64,000 nucleotides of DNA from JBQKLI01 sp012798975 (lineage in GTDB: Bacteria > Bacillota > Clostridia > Tissierellales > Peptoniphilaceae), in the NCBI RefSeq assembly GCF_052116305.1, contig NZ_JBQKLI010000002.1, forward strand, positions 62,001-126,000. The letters run 5' to 3'. Below, in pieces: positions 53,880 to 62,732 of this stretch. The notes beneath the pieces were generated by a model. That model was not told the DNA's origin and searched no databases. It saw nothing but the letters and a program-made list of their open reading frames with translations. Within the stretch, counting starts at the first letter, position 1. Every line of letters starts with the position of its first letter. Position numbers and translations under genes: made by a program.

Positions 53880-54749
53880 CTATTTTTCATTCTCCAGTTC
53901 TTGTATGGCTTTTTCTAAACGTTTTTTATCTTCTCCTGAGATCTTTGGAAATTTAGGATTGATACTCTTTAGAAGATCCAGAGCAATTTCGCCGGCAAGA
54001 AGCCTTGAATACCAAGCATTGTCTGCAGGCAGTATATACCAAGGCGCCCAGGGTGTGGAGGTTTTTTTAATTATTTTCTCATAAGAATCTTGAAACACAT
54101 CCCATCTTCTCCGGTCTTCGATATCGCTGAAAGAAAATTCCCAATTCTTTTCGGGATCTTTCATTCTTTCTAAAAGCCTATCTCTTTGAGCCTCTTTAGA
54201 AATATAAGGGAAGATTTTAATAATTGGAAAACCGCTTTCTACTAAATATTTTTCGTATTGATTGATATGATTGCAGCGTATTTCCCACGTCTCTTTATCC
54301 TTTCTCTCCCCGTGGTCTGGAATCGTCCCTTCACCATCTTTTGCCAGCAATGCCAGTATTTCTTCATAATAGGAACGGTTTAACACAGAAATTTGTCCTC
54401 TCTCCGGCAAAGCTTGATGGCTTCTCCATAAAAAATCATGCTTTACTTCCACTTCTGAGGGTTTATGGGAGGAGGTTATTTTTAACCCTTGTGGAAGAAG
54501 ATGCTTGAATATAAAGGCTATGATTTCGTCTTTTCCAGCTGCGTCCATCGCCTGCAATATTAGCACGATCCCCTTTTTTTCTTCTGCATGAAATTTTGTA
54601 TGAAGATCCGCTAATCTTTCAGTCATTTCCGGAATTAATTTTTCCTTCAATTCCTCATCAGAGTAGAGAGTCTTTTCGCATTGGTTGAAGTCCTTCAAAT
54701 CCAGTTCTTTATCTGAATCAAACCGGTATTTGCTAATGTCTATTTTCAT
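53880..54749 (-). CDS. polyphosphate kinase 2 family (polyphosphate:nucleotide phosphotransferase)
   Basis: 289 aa. P-loop LILQAMDAAGKDEIIAFIFK, substrate loop SHKPSEVEVKHDFLWRSHQA, Walker B-type VLNRSYYEEILALL and the lid IKIFPYISKEAQRDRLLERM are present. The usual Gly-Gly before the P-loop is QAM here. It uses polyphosphate to phosphorylate NMP or NDP in the cytosol, probably the single-domain AMP or ADP type. Monocistronic. Confidence 0.88.
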   Translation of the reverse strand: MKIDISKYRFDSDKELDLKDFNQCEKTLYSDEELKEKLIPEMTERLADLHTKFHAEEKKGIVLILQAMDAAGKDEIIAFIFKHLLPQGLKITSSHKPSEVEVKHDFLWRSHQALPERGQISVLNRSYYEEILALLAKDGEGTIPDHGERKDKETWEIRCNHINQYEKYLVESGFPIIKIFPYISKEAQRDRLLERMKDPEKNWEFSFSDIEDRRRWDVFQDSYEKIIKKTSTPWAPWYILPADNAWYSRLLAGEIALDLLKSINPKFPKISGEDKKRLEKAIQELENEK

Positions 54750-54862
54750 TTTTTCACCTATTTTCTTTATTTTTTATTAAAATACCCCAACCCATAAAAT
54801 CTATTCACTCTGCTTTTTGTTTTTTATACCCTGTTTATCCGCGAAAAATAAATCATCTTGGA

Positions 54863-55813
54863 TTAATTCACTTTATTTCTTGGTGTTTCTCCATTCTTAT
54901 AGTCCAATAAATTGTCTACACAGGCTCTTCCCATTTCCATTCTCGCCTCCACAGTAGCATTTCCTAAATGGGGAATAAGAGTAACATTATCCAATTCTAA
55001 AAGCTCCTTTGAAACTTTCGGCTCAAATTCGTATACATCTAAGGCCGCACCTTGAATAGCTCCCTCTTTTAACGCTTCTACCAACTCTGACTCGTTCATC
55101 AAAGGACCTCTCGCTGCATTGATAAAATAAGCTGATGATTTCATCTTATCAAACTCTTCTTTCCCAATCATATGATGAAGCTCTGGAGCAAAAACAGTAT
55201 GAATACTTAGAAAATCTGATTCTTTTATTACGTCTTCCTTCTCCTTATATACAACCCCTTCCGCCTCGATATCTTCTTTTCGATTTCTGGAATAATATAT
55301 TACATTCATCTCGAATGCCAGCGCCCTTTTTGCAAGAGTCTTTCCGATGTTTCCCATACCGATAATCCCCAACGTTTTACCTTTTATCTGATTACCCAGA
55401 AAATAAGTCGGTCTCCATCCTAAAAATTCGCCCTTGCGGAGATTTTTTTCAGCTTGTGATAATTTTCTGGAGGCGGAAAGTATCAATGCAAAGGCAAGTT
55501 CTGCTGTCGAAACAGCCGAAGAAGGAGCAGGGGCATTGGTCACAACAATCCCTTTTTCCTTAGCATACTCTATATCGATATTATCGAAACCGGCGCCGTA
55601 ATTTGCGATGATCTTTAATGTTTCTCCCCCGTCTATTATTTCTTTATCGATCTTATCCGATAAGGGGCAAACCAATCCCTCCGCATCTTTTATTTTATCC
55701 ATGATCTCTTCTTTCTTGAGAGGAGTATTGCTGTTGTGATAATCTACATCAAAATTTTCTTCTAATGCCTTAATAATTTCTTCTGGTATCCTGCTTGTTA
55801 CTACTATTCTCAA
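54863..55813 (-). CDS. D-2-hydroxyacid dehydrogenase (NAD)
   Basis: 316 aa. Rossmann loop GKTLGIIGMGNIGKTLAKRA, substrate Arg in FINAARGPLMNESELVEAL, Glu and His in ALDVYEFEPKVS and TLIPHLGNATVEAR, and IIANYGAGFDNIDIEYAKEK in the catalytic domain. It reduces 2-oxoacids such as glyoxylate, hydroxypyruvate or phenylpyruvate. Which one is not clear. Monocistronic, after AAGGAGGGA. Confidence 0.88.
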   Translation of the reverse strand: MRIVVTSRIPEEIIKALEENFDVDYHNSNTPLKKEEIMDKIKDAEGLVCPLSDKIDKEIIDGGETLKIIANYGAGFDNIDIEYAKEKGIVVTNAPAPSSAVSTAELAFALILSASRKLSQAEKNLRKGEFLGWRPTYFLGNQIKGKTLGIIGMGNIGKTLAKRALAFEMNVIYYSRNRKEDIEAEGVVYKEKEDVIKESDFLSIHTVFAPELHHMIGKEEFDKMKSSAYFINAARGPLMNESELVEALKEGAIQGAALDVYEFEPKVSKELLELDNVTLIPHLGNATVEARMEMGRACVDNLLDYKNGETPRNKVN

Positions 55814-55916
55814 TTCTTATCCCTCCTTTTATTCTTCTTTAACTACTTTACCCGATATTTTCTGGTAAAATCAAAGTAAGTATCTATCATAGATATAGAA
55901 ATAGAAAGGAGTTATT

Positions 55917-56042
55917 ATGGACCAAATATCTTTATTGAAAAAAACAAGAGACTATATAAAATTCCCTATCCGTAAAATTGCCCCTAATGAAGATCTTTTA
56001 AATAGATTTCAAGAACATATACCAGAAGATGTTCTGTTTTAA
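55917..56042 (+). CDS. small protein (41 aa)
   Basis: ATG after AAAGGAG, stop TAA at 56040-56042. The product is soluble and charged (SLLKKTRDYIKFPIRKIAPN, then EDLLNRFQEHIPED). A terminator-like hairpin follows within 15 bases (CTCG / CGAG then GCTTTTT). No family known. Spacing of the ribosome site and the terminator support it. Confidence 0.5.
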   Translation: MDQISLLKKTRDYIKFPIRKIAPNEDLLNRFQEHIPEDVLF

Positions 56043-56051
56043 GCAAATAAT

Positions 56052-56083
56052 ATAGATCTCGTCCTTTTAGCGAGGCTTTTTAT
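56052..56083 (+). terminator. terminator after the 41-aa ORF
   Basis: TCTCG-tccttttag-CGAGG followed by CTTTTT. Confidence 0.55.
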
Positions 56084-56147
56084 GAATGGACTAAAATTCA
56101 GGAAACAAATTCTTTTATTAAAAAATTTTTCCGCAGATAGCAGCTGT

Positions 56148-56194
56148 AAAAAACAGGGATCCTGCTACTATATGTATAAGAATCCCTGTTTTTT
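56148..56194. terminator. bidirectional terminator-like hairpin
   Basis: AAAAAACAGGGAT (56148-56160) pairs with ATCCCTGTTTTTT (56182-56194), 21-base loop. It lies between two tiny opposed ORFs and could end transcription from either side. Confidence 0.55.
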
Positions 56195-56324
56195 GTTAAG
56201 TTTCCTTTTTCTTTTTTATTCGAAGAAGCTCTCCTTTTATCTATTTTAAAATTCTTCCCCTCATCTTATAAGGCAGGTAGAAGAATCTTTCGCAATCTTA
56301 TGTATCCGTATTCATCTATTTCTT

Positions 56325-56384
56325 TTAAAAATTGCAAGAACTCAAAAGAGCCACTACAATAAAGATTAATATCGCCTTTTTCAT
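56325..56384 (-). CDS. very short lipoprotein-like ORF (19 aa)
   Basis: ATG at 56384 after ACGGAGGTAAG. The product is almost only a signal peptide: two Lys, a hydrophobic core AILIFIVVALL and lipobox SSC followed by NF and a stop. One extra base in the T run after AAT would extend it by about 20 residues (LKEIDEYGYIRLRKILLPAL). Either a bacteriocin- or pheromone-like signal peptide, or a small lipoprotein with a frameshift. Confidence 0.4.
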   Translation of the reverse strand: MKKAILIFIVVALLSSCNF

Positions 56385-56602
56385 GATCTTACCTCCGTAT
56401 TCATAATCAATATTTGTACTCTCTTATTTTACCTTAATTATCCTAACAACTATCTTCAAAAAAGCTACATGAAATACAAGAAATTTCTACATTTTATTTT
56501 TCAGCAAATAAATATCTTAATTAATGATATTATATTTATAAATCAGGCTATTAAGAAGAAAAATAATTCTATTTCCTTAACCTAAAATACAGGAGGTTTA
56601 TT

Positions 56603-57472
56603 ATGAAATACCGTCTCTACAATCGTTTGGCTGAAAAGCCCACAAAATGGCCTATATGGTAGGGCCTTGTTCCTTTTCTTCTCATGGCTGTCCCTTCCTT
56701 TCTGCTGAACTTTCTTACTATGATTCCGGGACTTGGCAACGTAATCATACAGCTTAGCCCTATTCTTCATTTGATCATTGCCTTTCTTTTGATCTATATC
56801 GTCTTTGTGTTCCTTTCAAAAAAGAAACCCAGATCTGCAGACTTAGGCTTTGATACGAAAACATTAACGAAAAAAAATATCATTATTGTTCTCCTCACCT
56901 TTGTTATCACTCATTTGATCTTTTATTTTCTATCAAAATTAAGAGGCGTTACTTCTAATCCTCAAGTAGAATTTACAAGTGGAGGATTCGGAAAAGGCTT
57001 TGTTGCTGATCTAATACTCATAATTGCTGGAACCATAATCGCTCCAGTTTTTGAAGAATTGATTTATCGCGGATTTATGCTGCGCTCTTTTCATGATGGA
57101 TTATTAAAATTTTTCCCAAAATCTACTGGGATTTTTGGTATTCCCGCAATTCTTTCCATCATTTTAACAGCCATAGCTTTCATCCTGCCCCATGTTGCTG
57201 ATCTAAATATTAGTGTAATGACACTCGCCTATTTTGTAACGAGTGCCGGATTCAGTATTGTTTATCTATTGACTCGTTCTATGACAGCAGCTATGGTTAG
57301 CCATTCCCTTCAAAGCTGTTTTGCTACTACGCAGATTCTGATATTCGGACATGGAGACTATGCAGTATCCCCAATTGTATACGGAATTTCAATATTTTGT
57401 CCTGTTATCGTCTATTTTATAGGAACAGCAATGCAGAAAAGATATAAAAAAAGGGAACAAATAGTAGAATAA
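56603..57472 (+). pseudogene. CPBP family intramembrane metalloprotease with in-frame TAG near the start
   Basis: 289 codons from the ATG at 56603, which has a perfect AGGAGG; codon 20 (56660-56662) is TAG, after KPTKWPIW. A start at the ATG at 56684 would give 262 aa but has no ribosome site, so the upstream start with one mutated codon (TGG or CAG to TAG) is likelier. CPBP motifs: FEELIYRGFMLRSF, FILPHVADLNISVM and AMVSHSLQSCF. Eight membrane helices. It is the second CPBP protease in the window. Substrate unknown. Confidence 0.65.
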
Positions 57473-57514
57473 ACTTAAAAAGAGCTTTCCATCAGGAAAG
57501 CTCTTTTTAAGTTT
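57471..57514. terminator. bidirectional terminator
   Basis: Perfect 20-bp stem (57471-57490 with 57495-57514) and a 4-base ATCA loop between convergent genes. Confidence 0.9.
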
Positions 57515-57573
57515 ATAGAAATATACAAATAATACTTTTCTATATTCTTAGGATATATTAAATTATTGACCTT

Positions 57574-58020
57574 CTAAAAAGATTTTTTCTTATTCAAATC
57601 TTTCTTCTGTTCCTTGATCATCCTTAAGGTAACAGGGTCCATTTCACCATGATAAAATTTGTCCAGCACTTTCTGAAAAATAGTATCCCCGCTGATAGAT
57701 AAAAACAATGTCATGGAAGATCGTAGTTTCTTATCGTCTGGAGACCCAAAAACTGCAGTTGGATCACTTGTATCTATTTCCAGCAACGCCTGTGTTATCT
57801 CTAAAAGTCTCATCCAAAGAACCTTGTTTTTTGTATACTCCTGTGCTTCTTTCAGATCTTTTATGCCATAGTAAAGTGCTGTTTCGCTTCTCCCCAACCC
57901 TTTAAGCTGAGGGAAGATATACCACATCCAATGTGACTTTTTTTGTCCTGATTGAATTTCCCGAAGGGCTCTGCTATACGAGTCTTCTTGCGCCTTTAAA
58001 AAACGATCTAGTGATGCCAT
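57574..58020 (-). CDS. DUF1810 family protein
   Basis: 148 aa. It has the DUF1810 pattern: SLDRFLKAQEDSYSRALREI, then KKSHWMWYIFPQLKGLGRSE, YYGIKDLKEAQEYTKNKVLW, and PDDKKLRSSMTLFL. All helical and cytosolic; function unknown. Monocistronic. Confidence 0.88.
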   Translation of the reverse strand: MASLDRFLKAQEDSYSRALREIQSGQKKSHWMWYIFPQLKGLGRSETALYYGIKDLKEAQEYTKNKVLWMRLLEITQALLEIDTSDPTAVFGSPDDKKLRSSMTLFLSISGDTIFQKVLDKFYHGEMDPVTLRMIKEQKKDLNKKKSF

Positions 58021-58230
58021 CTTATTTCTCCTCTATTTTTTTCATATTGCTCTATCGATATAATAAAATACGGTCTTGCAGTTATTTTACCCATAAAAAC
58101 AGTGTTCATTAAATATTAAATTATTTACATAAAAAGATAATTTTGTCATTTATTAAGGTCTATCTTGTTATCTCTTCAGAATGCTTGGGTAGATAATTAA
58201 TGAAGCAAAAAATAAAAGGAGGATCTACAT

Positions 58231-58557
58231 ATGACACATGATAAAAACAAAGAATTAATACAAATATTGGAAGAATGTACCGCTGCCTGCAGCCATTGTT
58301 TCGATGCTTGCTTGAAGGAAGAAGATGTAAAAATGATGGCTGGCTGTATCCGCTTAGATGTGGAATGTTCTGAAATCTGTTCCCTGTTTTCAAAAGGGCT
58401 CGCAAGGGATACCCCCTTCGTGAAAGAACTCGCAGCAGCTTGTGCCGCAATATGCGAGGCCTGCGGCAAGGAATGCGAAAAACATGATCATGATCACTGC
58501 CAAAAATGTGCAGAAGCCTGCTTTAAATGTGCGAAAGCCTGTAAAGATGCCGCTTAG
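58231..58557 (+). CDS. cysteine-rich four-helix bundle copper-binding protein (DUF326/Csp-like)
   Basis: 108 aa with 16 cysteines placed along helices: ECTAACSHCFDACL, MAGCIRLDVECSEICSLF, ACAAICEACGKECEKHDHDH and CQKCAEACFKCAKACK. This is the pattern of cytosolic copper storage proteins, which bind many Cu(I) ions inside a helix bundle. No signal peptide. ATG after AAAGGAGG. No copper pump or chaperone gene is nearby. Confidence 0.9.
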   Translation: MTHDKNKELIQILEECTAACSHCFDACLKEEDVKMMAGCIRLDVECSEICSLFSKGLARDTPFVKELAAACAAICEACGKECEKHDHDHCQKCAEACFKCAKACKDAA

Positions 58558-58684
58558 TATTTAAATATGCAAAAGCCGGGCAGCTTAAAGAGGCTCCTGC
58601 TGTTATAATAGGAATTTTCTGCACCATTTTCTTGATTGGTTTGGAGAAAATTTTTAAGACAAATTATTGTATGAAACACAAAAG

Positions 58685-58721
58685 CACCGCCAAGATACAT
58701 CATCTTGACGGTGTTTTTTTA
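58685..58721. terminator. bidirectional terminator
   Basis: CACCGcCAAGAT / ATCTTGaCGGTG with a long T run on the plus strand and a short one on the minus strand. Confidence 0.75.
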
Positions 58722-59243
58722 TAATAATTCTTTCACTTTTTCTTCTATAAATTCCTGCATCGGTTTGCCTTCTATTTTAATACTTCCATCTAAAAAGTCA
58801 GCGATCAATTTGAAAAAATTAATGGTTAATGTATTTCCGTCTACATAATAGGTATCTTCATGGCCTGGAATAAATACAATGTTGATCTCTTCGCTTTTTG
58901 TTTGTTCTGTATACTCCTCTTTTAAATGGTCCAAGTTGAGCAATTTCACCGATTGAAGCATTTCTTTCATATTGTCCATATCTTCTGTCATCCACATGTT
59001 GTTATTCCAAAAACGAGATTCTTTTTTTGTGGGATGATTGACCAGTTCTCTGTTGGATAATGCAGACATCACTTTGCGGACGGATTCTTTTGTAAACTCC
59101 TTTCCATAAAGAGGCGCCATTTCCGTTTTTTCTGAAACCTCAATACAATAAGCATCAACCACTTTTTCTTTTGAGCTCATACTTTCCCAAAAAAACACCA
59201 TCATTTCCAATACATCATAATTAATCTTGATTCTATTTAACAT
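58719..59243 (-). CDS. uncharacterised cytosolic protein, possibly TDE2712 family
   Basis: 174 aa, no signal peptide or membrane segment. Notable stretches: INYDVLEMMVFFWESMSSKE, YGKEFTKESVRKVMSALSNR and KKESRFWNNNMWMTEDMDNM. From memory these resemble the TDE2712 family; I am not certain. No catalytic motif is evident. Monocistronic, after AAAGGAGG. The 248-base gap that follows on the right has no recognised element. Confidence 0.55.
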   Translation of the reverse strand: MLNRIKINYDVLEMMVFFWESMSSKEKVVDAYCIEVSEKTEMAPLYGKEFTKESVRKVMSALSNRELVNHPTKKESRFWNNNMWMTEDMDNMKEMLQSVKLLNLDHLKEEYTEQTKSEEINIVFIPGHEDTYYVDGNTLTINFFKLIADFLDGSIKIEGKPMQEFIEEKVKELL

Positions 59244-59491
59244 ATATTTCCTCCTTTGGAATCAGCATTGTTATAATTATATCATAAAACGCCTTCCAAT
59301 TTTTTATATAGCTTATTTCGTCAGCTGCTAACATTTATTTATCATTAATAGAAACAGAATACAAGTTTTATTTCAAACAAAGATTAAAATGTCTTTTTGA
59401 TCTCTGAAACTTTTTTCGTAAAAACAGCATTCTCCTCTCCATAGTTCTTTAGCCTATCGATCTTGTCTAAGATTTTGCAGTTTTAATTTTT

Positions 59492-60088
59492 TTAACAAAA
59501 AACCGGGCTCTGATTCTTTTCCCGGTTCATTTTTATCTTGTATTTTCTTCCTTTTGACAATTTTTTCCTATGGGCTTTCAATTTCTTAAACGCCCAGTTA
59601 TAATGGCTTGAAGTTGCCCAATAAAAGCAGTTTCCTAAAGCAGCAGTCTCGGTCCATGAGAATATATTCCTTGAAAACAATTCTTCATTTGTAAACTTTC
59701 TAATGATGTTCATTACTTCTATATGGCTTTTAATAATCATATTCTTTGAATCTTCAAAGGATGTTCTTTGATGTATATTCCATATGCCGTTATTCATGCA
59801 CTCATAGGTTTCCCAGTTGTAAGGTTCCGGCAGGAAAGGTTTTTCTATACCTTCCATATTGGAGTTGATCCATTTTATCAGAAGCTGATGCCATTCATAG
59901 AGTTGAACTAGAATATCTCTAAGATTTTTGTCTCTTTTCCAATGTCCCAGCTTTCTATTCGGATCTTTTGAAAAATCGAATTTTGTACTTAATTCTATGT
60001 AGTTCATTGAACTTATAAAATCCCAGAGTTTAGCGTAATCATGATCTGCTTTTAATAATAATTCCACTTTTGTTTTTGGTCTAGCCAT
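59492..60088 (-). CDS. ClbS/DfsB family four-helix protein (DUF1706)
   Basis: 198 aa. It begins ARPKTKVELLLKADHDYAKL and continues with NLRDILVQLYEWHQLLIKW, ALGNCFYWATSSHYNWAFKK, all typical of the ClbS/DfsB family within the DinB-like superfamily. ClbS protects the maker of colibactin by opening its cyclopropane; most homologues outside such clusters are uncharacterised. No genotoxin cluster is visible here. Its last codons lie in the terminator hairpin. Confidence 0.85.
   Translation of the reverse strand: MARPKTKVELLLKADHDYAKLWDFISSMNYIELSTKFDFSKDPNRKLGHWKRDKNLRDILVQLYEWHQLLIKWINSNMEGIEKPFLPEPYNWETYECMNNGIWNIHQRTSFEDSKNMIIKSHIEVMNIIRKFTNEELFSRNIFSWTETAALGNCFYWATSSHYNWAFKKLKAHRKKLSKGRKYKIKMNREKNQSPVFC
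59495..59527 (-). terminator. terminator of the ClbS-like gene
   Basis: AACCGGG / CCCGGTT with a T run on the complement; it overlaps the end of the reading frame. Confidence 0.65.
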
Positions 60089-60143
60089 GCTGCACCTTCT
60101 TTCTGCTTTATTGAATAAGTCGTCCTGTTGTCTCCTTCAGGGT

Positions 60144-61289
60144 TTAGTAGACTATATTTTCTAGAATTCCATTTAAATAAGCAAGGACAATCCCATAATT
60201 CGTCATAGGAATTCCCTTCTCTTTACAGTATTCTACCCTATTTACAACATGACTTCTATTAAACATGCAGGCGCCGCAATGAATAACCAATTGATATCCT
60301 TCCGGCGAAAAATCACCGCCGCGTACAAAGTCAATCTCTATATTTTTTCTTATTCTATTTTTAAGAAGTTTCGGTATTTTTATTCTCCCAATATCTTCTT
60401 CCATAGGAGGATGGGTGCAGGCTTCCGCAATTAAAATTTTCCCATTCTCTGGAAAATCACTTAGTACTCGAGTTGATTCCACAAAATAATCGATATCACC
60501 TTTATATTTCGAAAAAAGCACGGAGAAAGAAGTTAGAGGAACTCCTTCCGGTTTCTGTTCATACACATAAGAAAAACATTGTGAATCTGTAATGATCAAA
60601 TTCGGCATTTGCGCCATATACTCTATAGACTGTATGAAATTATCTATTGAAGCTGATATTACAACAGCCTTTTTATCCAACAATTCCCGTATCGTCTGAA
60701 CTTGAGGCAGAATGAGCCGGCCTTTTGGAGCCTGGATATCCTGAGGCATTACGAGAAGAACCAGATCCTTCTCTTTCACAAGACTCCCTGTAATAGATTC
60801 TTCTTCTCTTTTTACAGCTTGCTCTAATTCCCGAAACAATTCCTTTAAAAAGCTGTCTTCTTCCAGATCGAAAAATATACAGCTGCTCCTTTCTGCCTCT
60901 TCCAGGGCAGATTGATATTCTCTTCGGCACATATAGATTACGGGAATTTCTTTTTTCTTTAATTCTTTAAGAATCTCCCGGTCTGCTTTTCGATCGTCTG
61001 AAAAGACAAAAATTCCTATATCCGATTCTTCTACGGCTTTTTTTGTATTGAGAAGCCGCTCTTTTCCCAGTTCGCTTTCATCGTAATAACCGGGAGTATC
61101 TATAAACACAACTGGACCTACATTATGAATCTCCATACTTTTATATACATTGTCGGTGGTAGTGCCTGGAATCCGACTTGTAATAGATACCTTTTGATCT
61201 GTAATTTTATTAAGGAGTGTCGATTTCCCCGCATTGGTTTTTCCAAAAATACCTATATGGGTTCTCATCGATCTAGGTGTCTTTATCAT
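60144..61289 (-). CDS. hydF: [FeFe]-hydrogenase maturation GTPase/scaffold HydF
   Basis: 381 aa. G1 GIFGKTNAGKSTLLN, G2 region PGTTTDNV, G3 DTPGYYDE mark the GTPase. The C-terminal cluster-binding domain has EACTHPPMEEDIGRIKIPK and VIHCGACMFNRSHV, giving the CxH...HCxxC ligands of a [4Fe-4S] cluster. HydF holds the two-iron precursor made by HydE and HydG and passes it to apo-hydrogenase. Its ATG overlaps the hydG stop (ATGA). The hydrogenase itself is not in the window. Confidence 0.96.
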   Translation of the reverse strand: MIKTPRSMRTHIGIFGKTNAGKSTLLNKITDQKVSITSRIPGTTTDNVYKSMEIHNVGPVVFIDTPGYYDESELGKERLLNTKKAVEESDIGIFVFSDDRKADREILKELKKKEIPVIYMCRREYQSALEEAERSSCIFFDLEEDSFLKELFRELEQAVKREEESITGSLVKEKDLVLLVMPQDIQAPKGRLILPQVQTIRELLDKKAVVISASIDNFIQSIEYMAQMPNLIITDSQCFSYVYEQKPEGVPLTSFSVLFSKYKGDIDYFVESTRVLSDFPENGKILIAEACTHPPMEEDIGRIKIPKLLKNRIRKNIEIDFVRGGDFSPEGYQLVIHCGACMFNRSHVVNRVEYCKEKGIPMTNYGIVLAYLNGILENIVY

Positions 61290-62707
61290 AGCCTGAAGTC
61301 TCTCTTACCTGTTTTAATCTCTTTTAACCGCTCTTGTGTAAGGTTTCGGATTCTCTCTTCTGGTATATTTTGTACTTCTTTTTCAATAATTTCATAGCCT
61401 TTTACCTTTGTTTCCTCAGAGGCATAATCTTCCAAATATTCCTCTAGAGTCATGAGGGCATTCGGCTGGCAGTAATTCCCGATTTCTCCGCTTTTTGCAA
61501 AAGACATAAATCGGTCTCCCGTTCTTCCTTCTCGGTAGCAGGCTGTGCAGAAGGATGGAATATGTCCTTGATCTAATAGCCAATGAACCACTTCGTCTAG
61601 ATTTCTATCATCGACAATTTCAAACTGGGCGCTGTCTTGTTCCTCAATCCCATCAGCATATCCTCCTACTGACGTTTTCGATCCGCCGCTTACTTGAGAG
61701 ATGCCTAGTTCCAATACACGCTCTCTCATTTCTCTTGACTCTCTTGTAGACATAATAAGACCTACATAAGGAGTGCTGATGCGAAGAAGTGCTACTATTT
61801 TTTCAAACATTTCATCTTTTAAAGAATTATCGAATTCTTCTGGATCAATATCATCTGCCGGTCTTACTCTTGGCACGGAGAATGTATGAGGACCGACCCC
61901 AAACCTTGCTTCTAAATGTTCCGCATGCATTAAAAGACCAATAAAGTCGTATTCATAATTATTAAGTCCAAAGAGAACTCCGCATCCTACATCATCGATT
62001 CCCGCTTCCATAGCTCGATCCATCGCTTCTGTATGATAGGCATAGTTCGATTTTGGTCCTGTAGGATGGAGTTCTTCATAGGAAGGCTTATTATAAGTTT
62101 CTTGGAATAATATATAAGTTCCAATTCCTGCCTCTTTTAGCATCCGATATTCTTTTATTGTTGTAGCTGCAATATTAACGTTAACTCTTCTTGTATCTCC
62201 ATTCTTATGATGAACAGAATAAATTGTCTTGATCGCGTCTAAAATATATTCGATAGGAGCATTTTTAGGATCTTCTCCTGCTTCTAACGCCAATCTTTTG
62301 TGACCAATATTCTGAAGTGCAATGACTTCCTTTTCGATCTCTTCCATAGACAATTTCTTGCGGGGCATATTTTTGTTTTTCGCATGATATGGACAGTATA
62401 CACAACCGTTAACACAATAATTTGATAAATATAACGGAGCAAACAAAACGATACGATTGCCGTAAATCTTCAATTTTATTTTTTTAGCCAGCTGAAAAAT
62501 CTCTTCGTTTAAATCTGTTTCTTCGCATTTTAAAAGTACAAAAGCTTCTTTGTGAGAAAGACCTTTCATCTGCTTGGCTTTTTCAATGATCTGTATGATT
62601 AAATCTCTATTATTTTTATTTTCTTCTCCATAACGAATCGTATCGAGTATCTCTTCGTTACTGATAAATTCTTCAGCTTTTTCGCTTTTTGAATTATAGC
62701 TAGTCAT
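61286..62707 (-). CDS. hydG: [FeFe]-hydrogenase maturation radical SAM tyrosine lyase HydG
   Basis: 473 aa. Radical SAM motif NYCVNGCVYCPYH (CxxxCxxC) and the second cluster motif CTACYREGRTGDRFMSFAKS ending in a third Cys (NYCQPN), which is the dangler-iron cluster. It cleaves tyrosine to yield CO and cyanide ligands for the H-cluster. Family landmarks GAEDVGCGVLFGLNNYEYD-like (GIDDVGCGVLFGLNNYEYDF) and VGPHTFSVPRVRPADD. It follows hydE by 25 bases and overlaps hydF. Confidence 0.97.
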   Translation of the reverse strand: MTSYNSKSEKAEEFISNEEILDTIRYGEENKNNRDLIIQIIEKAKQMKGLSHKEAFVLLKCEETDLNEEIFQLAKKIKLKIYGNRIVLFAPLYLSNYCVNGCVYCPYHAKNKNMPRKKLSMEEIEKEVIALQNIGHKRLALEAGEDPKNAPIEYILDAIKTIYSVHHKNGDTRRVNVNIAATTIKEYRMLKEAGIGTYILFQETYNKPSYEELHPTGPKSNYAYHTEAMDRAMEAGIDDVGCGVLFGLNNYEYDFIGLLMHAEHLEARFGVGPHTFSVPRVRPADDIDPEEFDNSLKDEMFEKIVALLRISTPYVGLIMSTRESREMRERVLELGISQVSGGSKTSVGGYADGIEEQDSAQFEIVDDRNLDEVVHWLLDQGHIPSFCTACYREGRTGDRFMSFAKSGEIGNYCQPNALMTLEEYLEDYASEETKVKGYEIIEKEVQNIPEERIRNLTQERLKEIKTGKRDFRL

Positions 62708-62732
62708 ATTTTCCTCTTTCTAATTCTTGTTT

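Noticed and set aside
16639..57472. TAG recoded as pyrrolysine in brnQ (17428) and the CPBP gene (56660)
   Set aside because: TAG also serves as an ordinary stop (DUF326-type gene, nitroreductase, small membrane protein), neither protein is a methylamine methyltransferase, and no pyl genes are visible.
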